DNA of 64,000 bases from Mycobacterium colombiense CECT 3035. GTDB taxonomy: Bacteria; Actinomycetota; Actinomycetes; Mycobacteriales; Mycobacteriaceae. A program made the position numbers and the translations under genes. This document shows positions 38,029 through 49,350 of this stretch, in pieces (the first letter of the stretch is position 1; every line of letters starts with the position of its first letter). A model generated the notes under the pieces. The model was not told the origin of the DNA. It was given only the letters and a program-made list of their open reading frames with translations, and did no database searches. The stretch covers positions 1,550,001 to 1,614,000 of the forward strand of contig NZ_CP020821.1 in the NCBI RefSeq assembly GCF_002105755.1. The letters are read 5' to 3'.

Positions 38029-39048
38029 ATGCCAGCACCCCCATCACCGCTGAGCTCGACGAGCGGCGACGCACCGCGCCCGGCTTCGCGCTTGCGATCG
38101 CCACTGGTACTGCTCGATGGCGCCAGCATGTGGTTCCGCTCCTACTTCGGGGTGCCGTCCTCGATCACCGCACCCGACGGGCGGCCCGTCAACGCCGTCC
38201 GGGGCTTCATCGACTCGGTGGCCGTGGTGATCACCCAGCAGCGACCCCGCCGGCTGGCCGTCTGCCTGGACCTCGATTGGCGGCCCCAGTTCCGGGTGGA
38301 CCTGGTCCCGTCCTACAAGGCCCACCGGGTGGCCGAGGAAGAGCCGCAGAACGAGCCGGACATCGAGGAAGTCCCGGACGACCTGACGCCCCAGATCGAC
38401 ATGATCGCCGAACTCCTTGACGCGTTTGGGATTCCGACGGCCGGGGCGGCGGGTTTCGAGGCCGACGACGTGCTCGGCACGCTGGCGGCGCGGGAACGCA
38501 ACGATCCGGTGGTGGTGGTCAGCGGCGACCGCGACCTGCTGCAGGTGGTGGCGGACGATCCCGTCCCGGTCCGGGTGCTCTACCTCGGCCGCGGGCTGAG
38601 CAGGGCCACCCTGTTCGGGCCCGACGAGGTGGCCGAACACTACGGCGTGCCGGTGGATCGGGCCGGCGCCGCCTACGCAGAACTCGCCCTGCTGCGCGGC
38701 GATCCCTCCGACGGCCTGCCCGGGGTTCCGGGCGTCGGCGAGAAAACCGCGGCAACCCTGCTGGCCCAGCACGGCTCCCTGGATCAGATCCTGGCCGCCG
38801 CCCACGACCCGAAGTCGAAGATGGCCAAGGGGATACGCACGAAACTGCTGGGCGCGCTGGACTACATCGAGGCGGCCGGGAAGGTGGTGCGGGTGGCCAC
38901 CGACGCGCCGGTCACCTTCTCGACCCCCGACGACGAACTTCCGCTGGTCGCCGCCGATCCGCGGCGCACCGCCGAACTGGCGACCGAGCTGGGTGTCGGC
39001 TCGTCGATCGCCCGCCTGCAGAAGGCCCTGGACGCGCTGCCGAACTGA
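38029..39048 (+). CDS. 5'-3' exonuclease (PIN/H3TH family, Rv2090-like)
   Basis: A 339-residue protein homologous to the 5'-nuclease domain of DNA polymerase I, encoded on its own. Acidic metal ligands: [49 protein letters not shown] and [15 protein letters not shown]. The helix-hairpin-helix (H3TH) is [22 protein letters not shown]. It would act on 5' ends or flaps in repair or Okazaki processing. The ATG at 38029 is chosen; an upstream in-frame start at 37957 would overlap divergent pepE. Confidence 0.9.
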   Translation: MPAPPSPLSSTSGDAPRPASRLRSPLVLLDGASMWFRSYFGVPSSITAPDGRPVNAVRGFIDSVAVVITQQRPRRLAVCLDLDWRPQFRVDLVPSYKAHRVAEEEPQNEPDIEEVPDDLTPQIDMIAELLDAFGIPTAGAAGFEADDVLGTLAARERNDPVVVVSGDRDLLQVVADDPVPVRVLYLGRGLSRATLFGPDEVAEHYGVPVDRAGAAYAELALLRGDPSDGLPGVPGVGEKTAATLLAQHGSLDQILAAAHDPKSKMAKGIRTKLLGALDYIEAAGKVVRVATDAPVTFSTPDDELPLVAADPRRTAELATELGVGSSIARLQKALDALPN

Positions 39049-39060
39049 CGCGGCCGCCGG

Positions 39061-39825
39061 CTACTGCGGCCGGCCGACCTCGTAGGTGCCCTTGTTGTCC
39101 TGGAACGTCACCGTCACGTGCTTGGGCGCGCCGTCGATGCTGACGTCGCAGTCGAACGTGGCGCCCTTCTTGACGGTGGGGTTCTGGCCGTGGTTGCACT
39201 TGACGTTCTGGACGTTCTTCGCGCCGTAGCCGTTGGTCTCGTCGCTGAGGACCTGCTGCACCCCGGCCTGCGCCTTGTTGACGTCCAGCTTGGTGGTGAC
39301 AAAGAACCCCGGCTGCCAGAAGCCGAGCACCAGCACGACCGCGATGAGCAGAAAGGCGATCGCGCCGCCCACGCCGGCGATCAGCCCGACGGGTCGCTTC
39401 TTGCCGGGCTGCTCGTAGCCGGGGTACTGCTGCGGGTACTGGCCCGGCTGGCCGTACTGGCCGGGCTGCGGGTACTGACCGGGCTGGCCGTATTGACCGG
39501 GCTGCGGGTACTGGCCGGGCTGACCGTATTGGCCCGGCGGGGCGTACTGCCCGGGCTGGGCGTATTGGCCGGGCTGCCCGTACTGACCGGGCTGCGCATA
39601 GCCCGGCTGCTGCTGGGGGTACTGCTGCGGGTACGCCTGTTCGGCAGGCTGCTGATACTGCGGGTAGTCGGCGGGCGGCGTGTAGGCCGGGGCCTGCCAC
39701 GACGTCTCCTGGTTCGACTGCTCGTTCCAGGTCGGTGCGACCTGAGTCGGCTCCGACGAGTGATCGCTACCTTGACCCTGACCAGGCGGTTGCCACTGCT
39801 GGTCCGATCCCTGCGGTCCGCTCAT
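39061..39825 (-). CDS. DUF4333 membrane protein with Pro/Gln/Tyr-rich repeats (Rv2091c-like)
   Basis: A 254-residue protein. Residues 1-140 are a cytoplasmic-like low-complexity tail rich in Gln, Pro, Gly and Tyr, including tandem PGQYGQ-type repeats (listed separately). A single membrane helix lies at about 146-168 ([21 protein letters not shown]), and the C-terminal extracellular domain has [41 protein letters not shown] with two cysteines, typical of DUF4333. Function is unknown. Convergent with the exonuclease gene at 12 bases. Confidence 0.88.
   Translation of the reverse strand: MSGPQGSDQQWQPPGQGQGSDHSSEPTQVAPTWNEQSNQETSWQAPAYTPPADYPQYQQPAEQAYPQQYPQQQPGYAQPGQYGQPGQYAQPGQYAPPGQYGQPGQYPQPGQYGQPGQYPQPGQYGQPGQYPQQYPGYEQPGKKRPVGLIAGVGGAIAFLLIAVVLVLGFWQPGFFVTTKLDVNKAQAGVQQVLSDETNGYGAKNVQNVKCNHGQNPTVKKGATFDCDVSIDGAPKHVTVTFQDNKGTYEVGRPQ
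39403..39609 (-). repeat. Coding tandem repeats, PGQY(G/P/A)Q units
   Basis: Within the DUF4333 gene, residues about 73-141 consist of roughly nine 6-7 residue units of the form QPGQYGQ, QPGQYPQ or QPGQYAP, visible in DNA as imperfect 18-21 base repeats. Such tracts vary in unit number among strains by slippage, and the low-complexity tail may drive protein clustering. Variation in this strain lineage is inference. Confidence 0.8.
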
Positions 39826-39891
39826 CTTTCTCCCTCAGCCTTGGTGTCTTGGCGTGAACTCTTCGGCGCTTAACGGTAGCTCCGGCCTAGC

Positions 39892-42690
39892 CTACCCGGC
39901 GTCAACTGCGACGACGCCGCGCCGAATGTCGTTGATGGCCCGTTTGGCGGTGGCCCGTAACTCGGCGTCCGGAGCGGCGTTGCGGACCTGGTCCAGCAGG
40001 TCGAGCGCCTGGCGGCACCAGCGCACGAAATCCCCCGCGAGCAGGGGTGATCCGGTGCCGGCCGGGTCGGCGGCCGCCAGCGCCGCGGCCAGATCCGCGG
40101 TCCTGGCCCAGCGGTAGATGACGTTGACGAAGCCGTCGTCGGGTTCGCGACTGGGGGCGATGCGGTGCGTTTGCTCGTCGGCGCGCAGCGCCATCGACAG
40201 CCGCGACGTCTGCTGCAGCGCCTGCCGCACCGGCTGGGTCGGCGCGTCGGCGGCGAAGCCCGCCCCGGGCCCCTCCCCACCCCGCGTTTCGTAGAGCACC
40301 GACGACACCACCGCCGCCAGCTCGGCAGGCTTCAGCCCCGACCACGCGCCGGTGCGCAGGCATTCGGCGACCAGCAGGTCGCTTTCGCTGTAGATACGCG
40401 CCAGCAGCCGGCCGTCGTCGGTGACGCGCGGGTCGCCGTCGCGCCCCTCGATGAAGCCGCGCTCGGTAAGCAACCCGACGATCCGGTCGAAGGTCCGCGC
40501 CAGCGAATTGGTGGCCGCCGCAACCTTTTTCTCCAATTGCGCGTTGTCGCGTTCGATCCGCAGGTAACGCTCGGCCTGCCGCACCTGCGCCTCCAGGCCG
40601 GGCGTGTTGTGCGACGGGTGCCGGCGCAGCTGTTCACGCAACGACGCCAGCTCCGGGTCATGGAAAGCACCGTCGGTGTCTCCGCGCCCGCCGCGGTGCC
40701 GGGACGGGATGGTCAGCCCGGCCGCGGCCGAGCGCAGCGCCGACGCCAGGTCGCGCCGCACCCGCGGCTGGCGGTGCTCGACCCGCTTGGGCAGCGACAT
40801 CGAACCGACCGGTGCCGAGGCACCCGAGTAGTCGGCCGTCGAAATCCTGCCGGCCCAACGGTTTTCGGTGAGCACGAGCGGCCGCGGATCGGAGCTGTCG
40901 CGGGCCGATTCCAGCACCACCGCCAGGCCGCCGCGCCGGCCGTGGGTGATGTTGATGATGTCGCCGCGGCGCAGCGCGGCCAGCGCGTCGCTGGCGGCCT
41001 GCCGTCGCTGCAGCCGCGACGCGCGGGACTGTGCGCGCTCCATCTCGCTGATGCGGGCCCGCATCCGCGCGTATTCGAGGATCGGGGCCTGGGCTCCGCC
41101 GAGCTCCCCGGCGATCTCGTCGAGCATCGCGGTCCCGCGCTCGATGCCGCGCACCAGCCCGACCACGGAGCGGTCGGCCTGGTACTGCGCGAACGACTGC
41201 TCCAGCAACCGATGCGCCTGCTCGGGACCCATCTGCTGGACCAGGTTGATCGTCATGTTGTACGACGGGGCGAACGAGCTGCGCAGCGGGAAGGTGCGGG
41301 TGGAGGCCAGCCCGGCCACCGCGGACGGCTCGGTGGTCTCCTCGGTGGGATTCCACAGCACCACCGCGTGGCCCTCGACGTCGATGCCGCGCCGCCCGGC
41401 GCGCCCGGTGAGCTGCGTGTACTCCCCCGGTGTCAGCGCCACGTGCTGCTCGCCGTTGAACTTCACCAGGCGCTCGAGCACCACCGTGCGGGCCGGCATG
41501 TTGATGCCGAGCGCCAGCGTCTCGGTGGCGAACACGGCCTGGACCAGCCCGGCGGTGAACAGCTCCTCGACCGTGTGGCGGAAGACCGGCAACATGCCGG
41601 CGTGGTGGGCCGCCAGGCCGCGCAGCAGCCCCTCGCGCCACTCGTAGTAGCCCAGCACGCCGAGGTCCGCGTCGGCGAGGTCGCCGCACCGGTGCTCGAT
41701 CACCTCGGCGATCTGTGCGCGCTCCTCCTGGGTGGTCAGCTGCAGGGGCGAGCGCAAGCACTGCTGCACCGCGGCGTCGCAGCCGGCCCGGGAGAACACG
41801 AACGTGATCGCCGGCAGCAGCCCCTCGGAGTCCAGGGTGGCGATCACGTCCGGCCGCGACGGCGTCCGGTAGAGGCGGGGACGCGACGGCCGCCCGGCGC
41901 CTCCCCTGCCCGCCTGGCGGCGGGGTTGCCAGTCGCTCATCCGGTCCGCCTCGCGGCGGTGCGAAATATGGCGCAGCAGTTCGGGATTGACGCGTGGCTG
42001 ACGATCCGCGGCCGGTCTCTCGTGGTCGTAATCGAACAGATCCAGCAGCCGCTTGCCCACCAACACGTGTTGCCACAGCGGCACCGGCCGGTGCTCGTCG
42101 ACCACCACCGTCGTGTCGCCGCGCACCGTCTGGATCCAGCCGCCGAATTCCTCGGCGTTGCTGACCGTCGCCGAGAGGCTGACCACCCGCACCTCGTCGG
42201 GCAGGTGCAGGATCACCTCCTCCCACACCGGGCCGCGCATCCGGTCGGCGAGGAAATGCACCTCGTCCATCACCACATACGAAAGCCCATGCAGCGCAGG
42301 CGAATCCGCGTAGAGCATGTTGCGCAGCACTTCGGTGGTCATGACCACCACGGGCGCGTCGGCGTTCACCGACATGTCGCCGGTGAGCAGGCCGATGCGG
42401 TCACGGCCGTAGCGCGCCGTCAGGTCGGTGTGCTTCTGGTTGCTCAGGGCTTTGAGCGGGGTGGTGTAGAAACACTTGCCGCCGGACGCCAGCGCCAGGT
42501 GCACGGCGAATTCGCCGACAACGGTCTTGCCGGCGCCGGTGGGCGCGCAGACCAGCACGCCGTGGCCCCGTTCGAGCGCCGCGCACGCCCGACGCTGGAA
42601 GCCGTCGAGGGCGAAGGGCAGTTCGGCGGTGAACCGGGTGAGCTCCACCAGCTCCGCCACGTCAGGGGGCGGCGACGGATCAGGTGACAT
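39892..42690 (-). CDS. helY: Ski2/Mtr4-like DEAD/DEAH-box helicase HelY
   Basis: A 932-residue SF2 helicase. Motif I is CAPTGAGKT, Ia [30 protein letters not shown], and motif [16 protein letters not shown]. An internal winged helix and a C-terminal rRNA-processing arch/helical domain (DSHCT type) follow ([26 protein letters not shown]). Members unwind RNA or RNA-DNA. M. tuberculosis HelY (Rv2092c) is about 906 residues. The ATG at 42690 overlaps the tatC stop by 11 bases. Confidence 0.95.
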   Translation of the reverse strand: MSPDPSPPPDVAELVELTRFTAELPFALDGFQRRACAALERGHGVLVCAPTGAGKTVVGEFAVHLALASGGKCFYTTPLKALSNQKHTDLTARYGRDRIGLLTGDMSVNADAPVVVMTTEVLRNMLYADSPALHGLSYVVMDEVHFLADRMRGPVWEEVILHLPDEVRVVSLSATVSNAEEFGGWIQTVRGDTTVVVDEHRPVPLWQHVLVGKRLLDLFDYDHERPAADRQPRVNPELLRHISHRREADRMSDWQPRRQAGRGGAGRPSRPRLYRTPSRPDVIATLDSEGLLPAITFVFSRAGCDAAVQQCLRSPLQLTTQEERAQIAEVIEHRCGDLADADLGVLGYYEWREGLLRGLAAHHAGMLPVFRHTVEELFTAGLVQAVFATETLALGINMPARTVVLERLVKFNGEQHVALTPGEYTQLTGRAGRRGIDVEGHAVVLWNPTEETTEPSAVAGLASTRTFPLRSSFAPSYNMTINLVQQMGPEQAHRLLEQSFAQYQADRSVVGLVRGIERGTAMLDEIAGELGGAQAPILEYARMRARISEMERAQSRASRLQRRQAASDALAALRRGDIINITHGRRGGLAVVLESARDSSDPRPLVLTENRWAGRISTADYSGASAPVGSMSLPKRVEHRQPRVRRDLASALRSAAAGLTIPSRHRGGRGDTDGAFHDPELASLREQLRRHPSHNTPGLEAQVRQAERYLRIERDNAQLEKKVAAATNSLARTFDRIVGLLTERGFIEGRDGDPRVTDDGRLLARIYSESDLLVAECLRTGAWSGLKPAELAAVVSSVLYETRGGEGPGAGFAADAPTQPVRQALQQTSRLSMALRADEQTHRIAPSREPDDGFVNVIYRWARTADLAAALAAADPAGTGSPLLAGDFVRWCRQALDLLDQVRNAAPDAELRATAKRAINDIRRGVVAVDAG

Positions 42691-43636
42691 CGTCGTGTTG
42701 CCCGGCGGTGACCGACGGCTCCGGTATCGCGGTGGGCGGTTCGATGACCGATGCTTCGTCGTCGGGGATCGCGGCCTGGGCTGCACGCTTGGCCTTGCGT
42801 CTGTCGTGCAGCCGGGAGATCTGGATGGCGAACTCCAAGAGGACGGACAGCGCCAACCCGAGCGCGGTCATCGAGAACGGGTCGGATCCGGGGGTGAAGA
42901 TTGCCGCGAACGCGAACATCGCGAAGATCAGGCCGCGCCGCCACGCCTTGAGCCGCTCGTAGGGCAGCACGCCGATGGTGTTGAGCATGACGATGAGCAG
43001 CGGGAATTCGAAGCTGACGCCGAAGACGACCAGCAGGTTGATCAGGAAGCCGAAATACCGGTCGCCGGACAGCGCAGTCACCTGGACGTCGCTGCCGACG
43101 GTCAGCAGGAAGCCCAGCGCCTTGGCCAGCACGAAGTAGGCCAGCACCGCGCCGACGAGGAACAGCCCGACGGCGGGGATCACGAACGCGACCGCGAAGC
43201 GGCGCTCCTTCTGGTACAGGCCGGGCGTGATGAACGCCCACAGCTGGTAGAACCACACGGGGCAGGCCAGCACCACCCCGGCCGTCAGCCCCACCTTGAG
43301 CCGCAGCATGAACTGGTCGAACGGCGCGGTGGCCAGCAGCCGGCATTGCCCGCCGGGGCTGATCTCCGCGCGCGCCGACTGCGGCAGCGAACAGTACGGG
43401 TGGCGCAGCCACTCGCCGAGGCTCTCCAACCCGAAGATCGAGTGCGAGTACCAGACGAACCCGAAGATCGTGGTCACCAGAATGGCGGCCAGGGAGATCA
43501 GCAGCCGGGTGCGCAGCTCGGTCAGATGGTCGACCAGCGACATCGTCGCATCCGGGTTGGTTCGGCTGCGCCGGTTACGGGGGTTGAGGCGCCTCAGCAG
43601 GCCGGAAGTGCGCGCTGAAACCTTGAAGACTCTCAC
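42680..43636 (-). CDS. tatC: Twin-arginine translocase subunit TatC
   Basis: A 318-residue six-helix membrane protein, the signal-peptide receptor of the Tat export pathway for folded proteins. The hallmark is [18 protein letters not shown] near residue 32, then [48 protein letters not shown] and [17 protein letters not shown] start at 43636. The acidic tail ends [11 protein letters not shown]. It lies between tatA and helY, as in M. tuberculosis. Confidence 0.97.
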   Translation of the reverse strand: MRVFKVSARTSGLLRRLNPRNRRSRTNPDATMSLVDHLTELRTRLLISLAAILVTTIFGFVWYSHSIFGLESLGEWLRHPYCSLPQSARAEISPGGQCRLLATAPFDQFMLRLKVGLTAGVVLACPVWFYQLWAFITPGLYQKERRFAVAFVIPAVGLFLVGAVLAYFVLAKALGFLLTVGSDVQVTALSGDRYFGFLINLLVVFGVSFEFPLLIVMLNTIGVLPYERLKAWRRGLIFAMFAFAAIFTPGSDPFSMTALGLALSVLLEFAIQISRLHDRRKAKRAAQAAIPDDEASVIEPPTAIPEPSVTAGQHDDVT

Positions 43637-43679
43637 GATGCTCGGTCAGTGCGCTCGGGCAGCGCGACGGTGATGGCGG

Positions 43680-43958
43680 CTACGCCGGACGTGCTTCGGT
43701 GTGCCCCTGCTCGCTGGGCGACGGCGCGTCGACCCGCTGCGACTGCACGGGAGTGGGGTTCGCCGCGGGTGCCTCGCCCTGGGTCCCCAGGGCCGACGTC
43801 TCCGCTTTGTTCTCCGTCTGCATTTCGCGGAGCTCGGACTTGAAGATCCGCATCGACTTACCCAACGAACGCGCCGCATCGGGGAGCTTCTTGGCACCGA
43901 ACAGCAAGATCACCACGACCGCGAGGATCGCCCAGTGCCACGGACTAAGACTGCCCAC
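43680..43958 (-). CDS. tatA: Twin-arginine translocase subunit TatA
   Basis: A 92-residue single-pass protein that forms the Tat pore. Membrane helix at residues about 6-21 ([21 protein letters not shown]), the conserved [23 protein letters not shown] amphipathic helix next (shown here in parts: [20 protein letters not shown]), then a soluble acidic/proline-rich tail. Start ATG 43958, 99 bases after pafC and 43 before tatC. Confidence 0.96.
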   Translation of the reverse strand: MGSLSPWHWAILAVVVILLFGAKKLPDAARSLGKSMRIFKSELREMQTENKAETSALGTQGEAPAANPTPVQSQRVDAPSPSEQGHTEARPA

Positions 43959-44057
43959 TTTGATTACCTCCAGACGTTCACCCGATGCTACCGCAGTTGC
44001 GCCGTGCGGCGGCGGGCCCGCGCCGTGCCGCGGTGCACCGCGTCGCCTGGGCTTTTA

Positions 44058-45026
44058 TCAGTTCAGGGCCTCGTAGGCCGTCACGGCGGCCGCGGCGGCG
44101 TCGCGCACCCGCTGCGCCAGGGACGCGGGCTGCAGCACCTGCACGTCGGCCCCGAAGCCCAGCACCAGCCGCGTCATCCAATCCTCGGAGGCGTAGGTCA
44201 TCACGGCCTCGCAGGAGCCGTCGGGCAATTCGCGCACGTCGCGCATCGGGTAGTACTCGAACATCCAGGACGCCGCGGGCGCCACCCGCAGCTTGGCCGA
44301 CGGCAGCGACGGGTCGCCGTCGAACAGCGACGTGTCCGGCGGGGCCTGCAGCACCGGCTCGGGCGGTGCGGCCGGCTCGTCGAGCTCGCTGGCGTCGACG
44401 ATCCGGTCGAAACGGAACAACCGAACGCCTTCGGCCTCGCGCGACCAGCCCTCCAGATAGCTCTGGCCGCCGATCAGCAGGACCCGGATGGGGTCGACGA
44501 TCCGGCTGGTCAGCGTGTCGTGCGAGGCGGAGTAATAGTCGATGGCCAGCGCGCGCCGGGACTGGACGGCAGCGCGCACCGCGGCGGCGGCGCGGTTCTC
44601 CACCGGCGCGGGCTCGTCGACGGCCGACGCCGCGGCGGAGGCGTCGTGCCCGAGCGCGCCCGCGGCGCCCTCGATCTTGGCGATCGCGCTGCGCGCGGCC
44701 TGGGGGTCGACGACGCCCGGAATGTCGGCGAGCGCACGCAGCGCGACCAGCAGTCCGGTCGCCTCCGGCGAGGTGAGCTTGAGCGGGCGGTCGATGCCCG
44801 CGGAGAACGTCACATCGATGGTGTCGCCGGAGAACTCGAAATCGATGAGGTCACCGGGGGAATAGCCGGGCAGACCGCACATCCACAGCTGGTTGAGGTC
44901 GTCTTCGAGCTGCTTGGCCGACACCCCGAGGTCGGCGGCGGCCTTGGCTCGGGTGACCCGCGGGTTGGCCTGGAAATACGGCACCATGTTCAGCAGCCGG
45001 ATCAGGCGGGTGGAGATGGGGGTCAT
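44058..45026 (-). CDS. pafC: Transcriptional activator PafC
   Basis: A 322-residue WYL-domain protein. N-terminal winged helix (STRLIRLLNMVPYFQANPRVTRAKAAADLGVS), then a WYL-type Sm-like domain (RALAIDYYSASHDTLTSRIVDPI, YLEGWSREAEGVRLFRFDRI) and the C-terminal WCX domain. PafB and PafC together activate the LexA/RecA-independent mycobacterial DNA-damage response, probably sensing single-stranded DNA. Its ATG overlaps the pafB stop by 4 bases. Despite the name it is not needed for pupylation. Confidence 0.95.
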   Translation of the reverse strand: MTPISTRLIRLLNMVPYFQANPRVTRAKAAADLGVSAKQLEDDLNQLWMCGLPGYSPGDLIDFEFSGDTIDVTFSAGIDRPLKLTSPEATGLLVALRALADIPGVVDPQAARSAIAKIEGAAGALGHDASAAASAVDEPAPVENRAAAAVRAAVQSRRALAIDYYSASHDTLTSRIVDPIRVLLIGGQSYLEGWSREAEGVRLFRFDRIVDASELDEPAAPPEPVLQAPPDTSLFDGDPSLPSAKLRVAPAASWMFEYYPMRDVRELPDGSCEAVMTYASEDWMTRLVLGFGADVQVLQPASLAQRVRDAAAAAVTAYEALN

Positions 45027-46060
45027 GCGGACACGCCCCCGCGGCCCGGCGGTTGCCCCGCACCGACGGCGTCCACGCCCGCGTGCGCCCGCAACCGGGC
45101 CAGCACGTCGTCGCGCAGCGACTGCGGGTCGAGCACCAGGGCGTCGGCTGCGTAGCCGGCGATGTCACGGGCCAGCTGGTCGGCGGAGGAGATGTCGAGC
45201 TCGATCACCTCGCCGCCGCGACCGCCGACTTGGCGCGCGCCGACGGGCCTGCCGGCGCGGCGCAGCGCGGTGGCCCGTCCGTCGGCCACCCAGACCCGGG
45301 CCTGCCCGACGATCGGCGATGACACGTCGGTGACGGTCTGGGCCACGATCTTGCGCAGGTCAACGTCTTTCGGCACGGTGACGGCGCCCGGCGGGCCGAT
45401 CGGTGTGACGTCCGGGCCGATCCGGGAGAGCCGGAAGGTGCGGGTCGCGTCGCGGTCGCGGTCGTGGCCCACCAGGTACCAGCGGCCCTTCTCGGTGACC
45501 ACCCCCCAGGGCTCGACGGTGCGGGTGGCGTACGGCTCGGCCCGCGACGGCCGGTGCGGAAACTGCACGGCCTGGCCGGAATCGATGGCGGACAACAGGA
45601 TTCCGAGGACTTCCTCCGAGCCACGCAGGCCCGGTACCCCGGCCGGCGACGCGATGGCGACCGGCGCGTCCGGATCGACGTCGACGCCGGCCGCGCGCAG
45701 TTTGAGCAGCGCGCCCTGGGTGGCGGTGATGAGTTCGGGTGACTCCCACAGCTGGGTCGCGACGGCCACCGCGGCCGCCTCGTCGGGGGTCAGGTCGACC
45801 GGCGCCAGCGAATAGGCGTCGCGGTTGATCCGGTAGCCCTCGGTGGGGTCCCAGGCCGACGCCCGGCCGACTTCGAGGGGGATGCCGAGGTCCCGCAGCT
45901 CGTTCTTGTCCCGCTCGAACATGCGCGAGAACGCCTCTGCGCTGGCGCTGTCCGAGTAACCAGCCACGCTCGACCTGATCTTCTCCGCCGAGATGTAGCC
46001 GCGGGTGGACAGCAGGGCGATGACCAGATTGACCAACCGCTCGACTTTTGACGTCGCCAT
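45023..46060 (-). CDS. pafB: Transcriptional activator PafB
   Basis: A 345-residue WYL-domain protein, partner of PafC in an activator of DNA-damage genes. N-terminal helix-turn-helix (VERLVNLVIALLSTRGYISAEKIRSSV), then FERDKNELRDLGIPLEV, the WYL part (YATRTVEPWGVVTEKGRWYLVGHDRDRDATRTFRLSRI) and a WCX domain. Gly-rich C-terminal tail. It starts 70 bases after pafA. Confidence 0.95.
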   Translation of the reverse strand: MATSKVERLVNLVIALLSTRGYISAEKIRSSVAGYSDSASAEAFSRMFERDKNELRDLGIPLEVGRASAWDPTEGYRINRDAYSLAPVDLTPDEAAAVAVATQLWESPELITATQGALLKLRAAGVDVDPDAPVAIASPAGVPGLRGSEEVLGILLSAIDSGQAVQFPHRPSRAEPYATRTVEPWGVVTEKGRWYLVGHDRDRDATRTFRLSRIGPDVTPIGPPGAVTVPKDVDLRKIVAQTVTDVSSPIVGQARVWVADGRATALRRAGRPVGARQVGGRGGEVIELDISSADQLARDIAGYAADALVLDPQSLRDDVLARLRAHAGVDAVGAGQPPGRGGVSA

Positions 46061-46130
46061 TGGCTCCAGATTATTCGATGGACCTCGTCTGGCGCTTCCA
46101 CGTCGGTCCGCGTCGCGGGCCGACGTGCGG

Positions 46131-47489
46131 CTACATGCTCGCGATCAGGCGCTTGACCCGCTCGTCGACCGCCCGGAAGGGGTCCTTGCACAACACGGTG
46201 CGCTGGGCCTGGTCGTTGAGCTTGAGGTGCACCCAGTCGACGGTGAAGTCCCGGCCGGCGGCCTGGGCCGCGCTGATGAACTCGCCGCGCAGCCGCGCCC
46301 GCGTGGTCTGCGGCGGGTTGTCGACGGCCTCGGCGATCTCCTCGTCGGTGGTGACCCGCGCGGCCAGCCCCTTGCGCTGCAGCAGATCGAAGACGCCGCG
46401 GCCGCGCTTGATGTCGTGGTACGCCAGGTCCAGCTGGGCGATCTTCGGATCGGACAGCTCCATGTTGTAGCGGTCCTGGTAGCGCTGGAAGAGCTTGCGC
46501 TTGATCACCCAGTCGATCTCGGTGTCGACTTTGGCGAAGTCCTGGCTCTCGACCGCGTCGAGCTGGCGGCCCCACAGGTCGACGATCTGCTCGATCTGCG
46601 CGTTGGGCTCCCGGGTCTGCAGGTGCTCGACGGCCCGGCTGTAGTACTCGCGCTGGATGTCCAGCGCGCTGGCCTGACGCCCGCCCGCCAGCCGCACCGG
46701 CCGGCGGCCGGTGACGTCGTGGCTGACCTCGCGGATGGCGCGGATGGGGTTGTCCAGCGAGAAGTCGCGGAAGGGGACGCCGGCTTCGATCATCTCCAGC
46801 ACCAGCGCGGCCGTGCCCACCTTGAGCATGGTGGTGGTCTCGCACATGTTGGAGTCGCCCACGATCACGTGCAGGCGCCGGTACTTCTCGGCGTCCGCGT
46901 GCGGCTCGTCGCGGGTGTTGATGATCGGCCGGCTGCGCGTGGTGGCCGACGAGACACCCTCCCAGATGTGCTCGGCGCGTTGGGAAAGGCAGAACGTCGC
47001 GGCCTTGGGGGTCTGCAGCACCTTGCCTGCACCGCAGATCAGCTGGCGGGTGACCAGAAACGGCAGCAGCACGTCGGAGATCCGGGAGAACTCGCCGGCC
47101 CGCACGATCAAGTAATTCTCGTGGCACCCGTACGAGTTGCCCGCCGAGTCGGTGTTGTTCTTGAACAGGTAGATGTCGCCGCCGATGCCCTCGTCGGCGA
47201 GCCGCTGCTCGGCGTCGACGAGCAGGTCCTCCAGCACCCACTCCCCGGCGCGGTCGTGGGTGACCAGCTGCACCAGGCTGTCGCACTCGGCGGTGGCGTA
47301 CTCGGGGTGACTGCCCACGTCGAGATACAGGCGCGCGCCGTTCCGCAGGAAGACGTTGGAGCTGCGGCCCCAGGACACGACGCGACGAAACAGGTAGCGG
47401 GCGACCTCATCCGGACTGAGCCGGCGGTGGCCATGGAACGTGCACGTCACGCCGAACTCGGTCTCGATGCCCATGATTCGTCGCTGCAC
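46131..47489 (-). CDS. pafA: Pup-protein ligase PafA
   Basis: A 452-residue carboxylate-amine ligase, exactly the length of the M. tuberculosis protein. It phosphorylates the C-terminal glutamate of Pup and links it to substrate lysines. Motifs: the start [16 protein letters not shown] with the catalytic glutamate, [30 protein letters not shown], and [16 protein letters not shown]. Homologous to dop a few genes upstream. The 209 bases between its start and prcA presumably carry a promoter; I see no gene there, whereas in M. tuberculosis this spot holds PE/PPE and other genes. Confidence 0.97.
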   Translation of the reverse strand: MQRRIMGIETEFGVTCTFHGHRRLSPDEVARYLFRRVVSWGRSSNVFLRNGARLYLDVGSHPEYATAECDSLVQLVTHDRAGEWVLEDLLVDAEQRLADEGIGGDIYLFKNNTDSAGNSYGCHENYLIVRAGEFSRISDVLLPFLVTRQLICGAGKVLQTPKAATFCLSQRAEHIWEGVSSATTRSRPIINTRDEPHADAEKYRRLHVIVGDSNMCETTTMLKVGTAALVLEMIEAGVPFRDFSLDNPIRAIREVSHDVTGRRPVRLAGGRQASALDIQREYYSRAVEHLQTREPNAQIEQIVDLWGRQLDAVESQDFAKVDTEIDWVIKRKLFQRYQDRYNMELSDPKIAQLDLAYHDIKRGRGVFDLLQRKGLAARVTTDEEIAEAVDNPPQTTRARLRGEFISAAQAAGRDFTVDWVHLKLNDQAQRTVLCKDPFRAVDERVKRLIASM

Positions 47490-47698
47490 GTAATCGAGGG
47501 TACTTGCTGTCCGACCGGGACGGTGAGCAAGCCGCGCGTATCAGTTCGACGAAGTTTGTCGCCGGCCCAGGGTGGCCGCGCGGGTGACGGTGGACCGCCC
47601 GCCGGTGCGCATCGGCGCCCCGGGCCAGCCGCTAGCTCACCTGTACCTCGCGCACCACCAGACCCAACGCAACCGGCGAAGGTGCGCCGCCGTCGGGT

Positions 47699-48463
47699 CT
47701 AGTCCGAGGACTCGCCGTCAGAGTCCGCCGGCTCGCCGTCGCCCCCCGAGCCGTCGGAATCCAGCTCTCGCAGCAAATTCTCCAGGGTGGCGCGATTGAT
47801 CCGCCGGAAGGCCCGTCGCGGCCGGTTGACGTCCAAGATGGCGACTTCCAGGCTGCCCACGTCCAGGGCGTCCCCGTTCGAGGACTCGCTGCCGGCCCGC
47901 AGCGCTTTCACGGCGATGCGGGTGGCCTGCCGCAGATCGGCGTTCTCCGCATACGAATCCTTGAGCGCCGTCGTGATGGGTTCGGTGGTACCACCCATCA
48001 CCACGAAATGCGGCTCGTCCGCGATCGACCCGTCGTAGGTGATCCGGTACAGCTCAGGCGGTTTGGTCTCGCCGTAATGCGCGACCTCGGCGACGCACAA
48101 CTCCACCTCGTAGGGCTTGGCCTGCTCGGTGAAGATGGTGCCGAGCGTCTGCGCGTAGACGTTGGCCAGCTGGCGTCCCGTGACGTCGCGACGGTCGTAG
48201 GCGTAACCGCGGGTGTCGGCGAATTGGATTCCGCCGCGGCGCAAGTTGTCGAATTCGTTGAACTTGCCTGCGGCCGCGAAGCCGACGCGGTCGTAGAGTT
48301 CGCTGATCTTCTGCAACGACCGTGACGGGTTCTCCGCGACGAACAGCACACCGCCGGCGTAGACCAGGGCGACCACGCTCTTACCCCGCGCGATGCCTTT
48401 GCGCGCGAGCTCGCTGCGCTCGCGCATCGCCTGCTCAGGCGAGATGAAATACGGGAAGCTCAC
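47699..48463 (-). CDS. prcA: 20S proteasome alpha subunit PrcA
   Basis: A 254-residue alpha-type subunit that forms the outer rings and gate of the 20S core. Start [33 protein letters not shown] is the standard alpha N terminus, then [19 protein letters not shown], and [17 protein letters not shown]. The C terminus is acidic ([20 protein letters not shown]). ATG overlaps the prcB stop by 4 bases, ensuring matched expression. Confidence 0.97.
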   Translation of the reverse strand: MSFPYFISPEQAMRERSELARKGIARGKSVVALVYAGGVLFVAENPSRSLQKISELYDRVGFAAAGKFNEFDNLRRGGIQFADTRGYAYDRRDVTGRQLANVYAQTLGTIFTEQAKPYEVELCVAEVAHYGETKPPELYRITYDGSIADEPHFVVMGGTTEPITTALKDSYAENADLRQATRIAVKALRAGSESSNGDALDVGSLEVAILDVNRPRRAFRRINRATLENLLRELDSDGSGGDGEPADSDGESSD

Positions 48464-49350
48464 TTCTCACCACCATCGGGGCCGAAAGTATCAGCGCGCG
48501 AACGGCTTTGGATCACTTCGCGGGCCAGTTCGGCGATGCGCGCCTCCGGCACCTCCAGCGCGCCCTCGGCGCCGATGGTGACCGCGGTGGGATAGATCCC
48601 GCGCACCAGATCCGGTCCGCCGGTGGCGGAATCGTCGTCGGCCGCGTCGTAGAGCGCCTCGATCGCGACCCGCACCGCGGAGTCGGCGTCGGTGACCTGC
48701 GAGTACAACTTCTTCATCGACGACTTGGCGAAGATCGAGCCCGACCCCACCGACTGGTAGCCCTCCTCTTCCAGGTTCCAGCCGCCGGCGGCGTCGAAAG
48801 ACACGATGCGGCCCGCCCCTTCGGGATCGGCCGCATCGATGTCGTAGCCCACCAGCAACGGCAGCGCGACCAGGCCCTGCATCGCGGCCGCCAGGTTTCC
48901 GCGCACCATGATCGCGAGCCGGTTCACCTTGCCGGCGAACGTGAGCGGCACGCCTTCGAGCTTTTCGTAATGCTCGAGTTCCACCGCATAGAGGCGGGCG
49001 AACTCGACGGCGATGGCGGCGGTGCCGGCGATGCCGGTGGCGGTGTAGTCGTCGGTGATGTAGACCTTTTTGACGTCGCGCCCGGCGATCATGTTGCCCT
49101 GCGTCGAACGCCGGTCGCCGGCGAGCACGACGCCGCCGGGGTATTTCAGCGCGACGATCGTGGTGCCGTGCGGCAGTTGCCCGGTGGCGGCATCCGATTG
49201 CGTGCCGGACAGGCTCGCCGGCAGCAATTCCGGAGCCTGGCGTCGCAGCAGATCAGCAAACGACGAGAGGTCTATAGCGGGGTCTCTGGAGAATGCGGAG
49301 CCGGGAAGTGCGGAATTGGTGGACAGGCGATTAGAGAAAGGCCAGGTCAC
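48460..49350 (-). CDS. prcB: 20S proteasome beta subunit PrcB
   Basis: A 296-residue catalytic subunit made with a propeptide of about 62 residues. Autocleavage is expected before T63 in [16 protein letters not shown], exposing the catalytic threonine. Other features are [23 protein letters not shown] with the general-base lysine, and [19 protein letters not shown]. Start overlaps the pup stop by 4 bases. The propeptide is a little longer than the 57 residues I recall for M. tuberculosis. Confidence 0.97.
   Translation of the reverse strand: MTWPFSNRLSTNSALPGSAFSRDPAIDLSSFADLLRRQAPELLPASLSGTQSDAATGQLPHGTTIVALKYPGGVVLAGDRRSTQGNMIAGRDVKKVYITDDYTATGIAGTAAIAVEFARLYAVELEHYEKLEGVPLTFAGKVNRLAIMVRGNLAAAMQGLVALPLLVGYDIDAADPEGAGRIVSFDAAGGWNLEEEGYQSVGSGSIFAKSSMKKLYSQVTDADSAVRVAIEALYDAADDDSATGGPDLVRGIYPTAVTIGAEGALEVPEARIAELAREVIQSRSRADTFGPDGGEK

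Noticed and set aside
39403..39609. Possible CRISPR-like array
   Set aside because: The periodic sequence is a coding tandem repeat with short, imperfect units and no unique spacers.
40165..42687. 840-codon open frame opposite helY
   Set aside because: Antisense shadow with no motif; helicase motifs are complete on the other strand.
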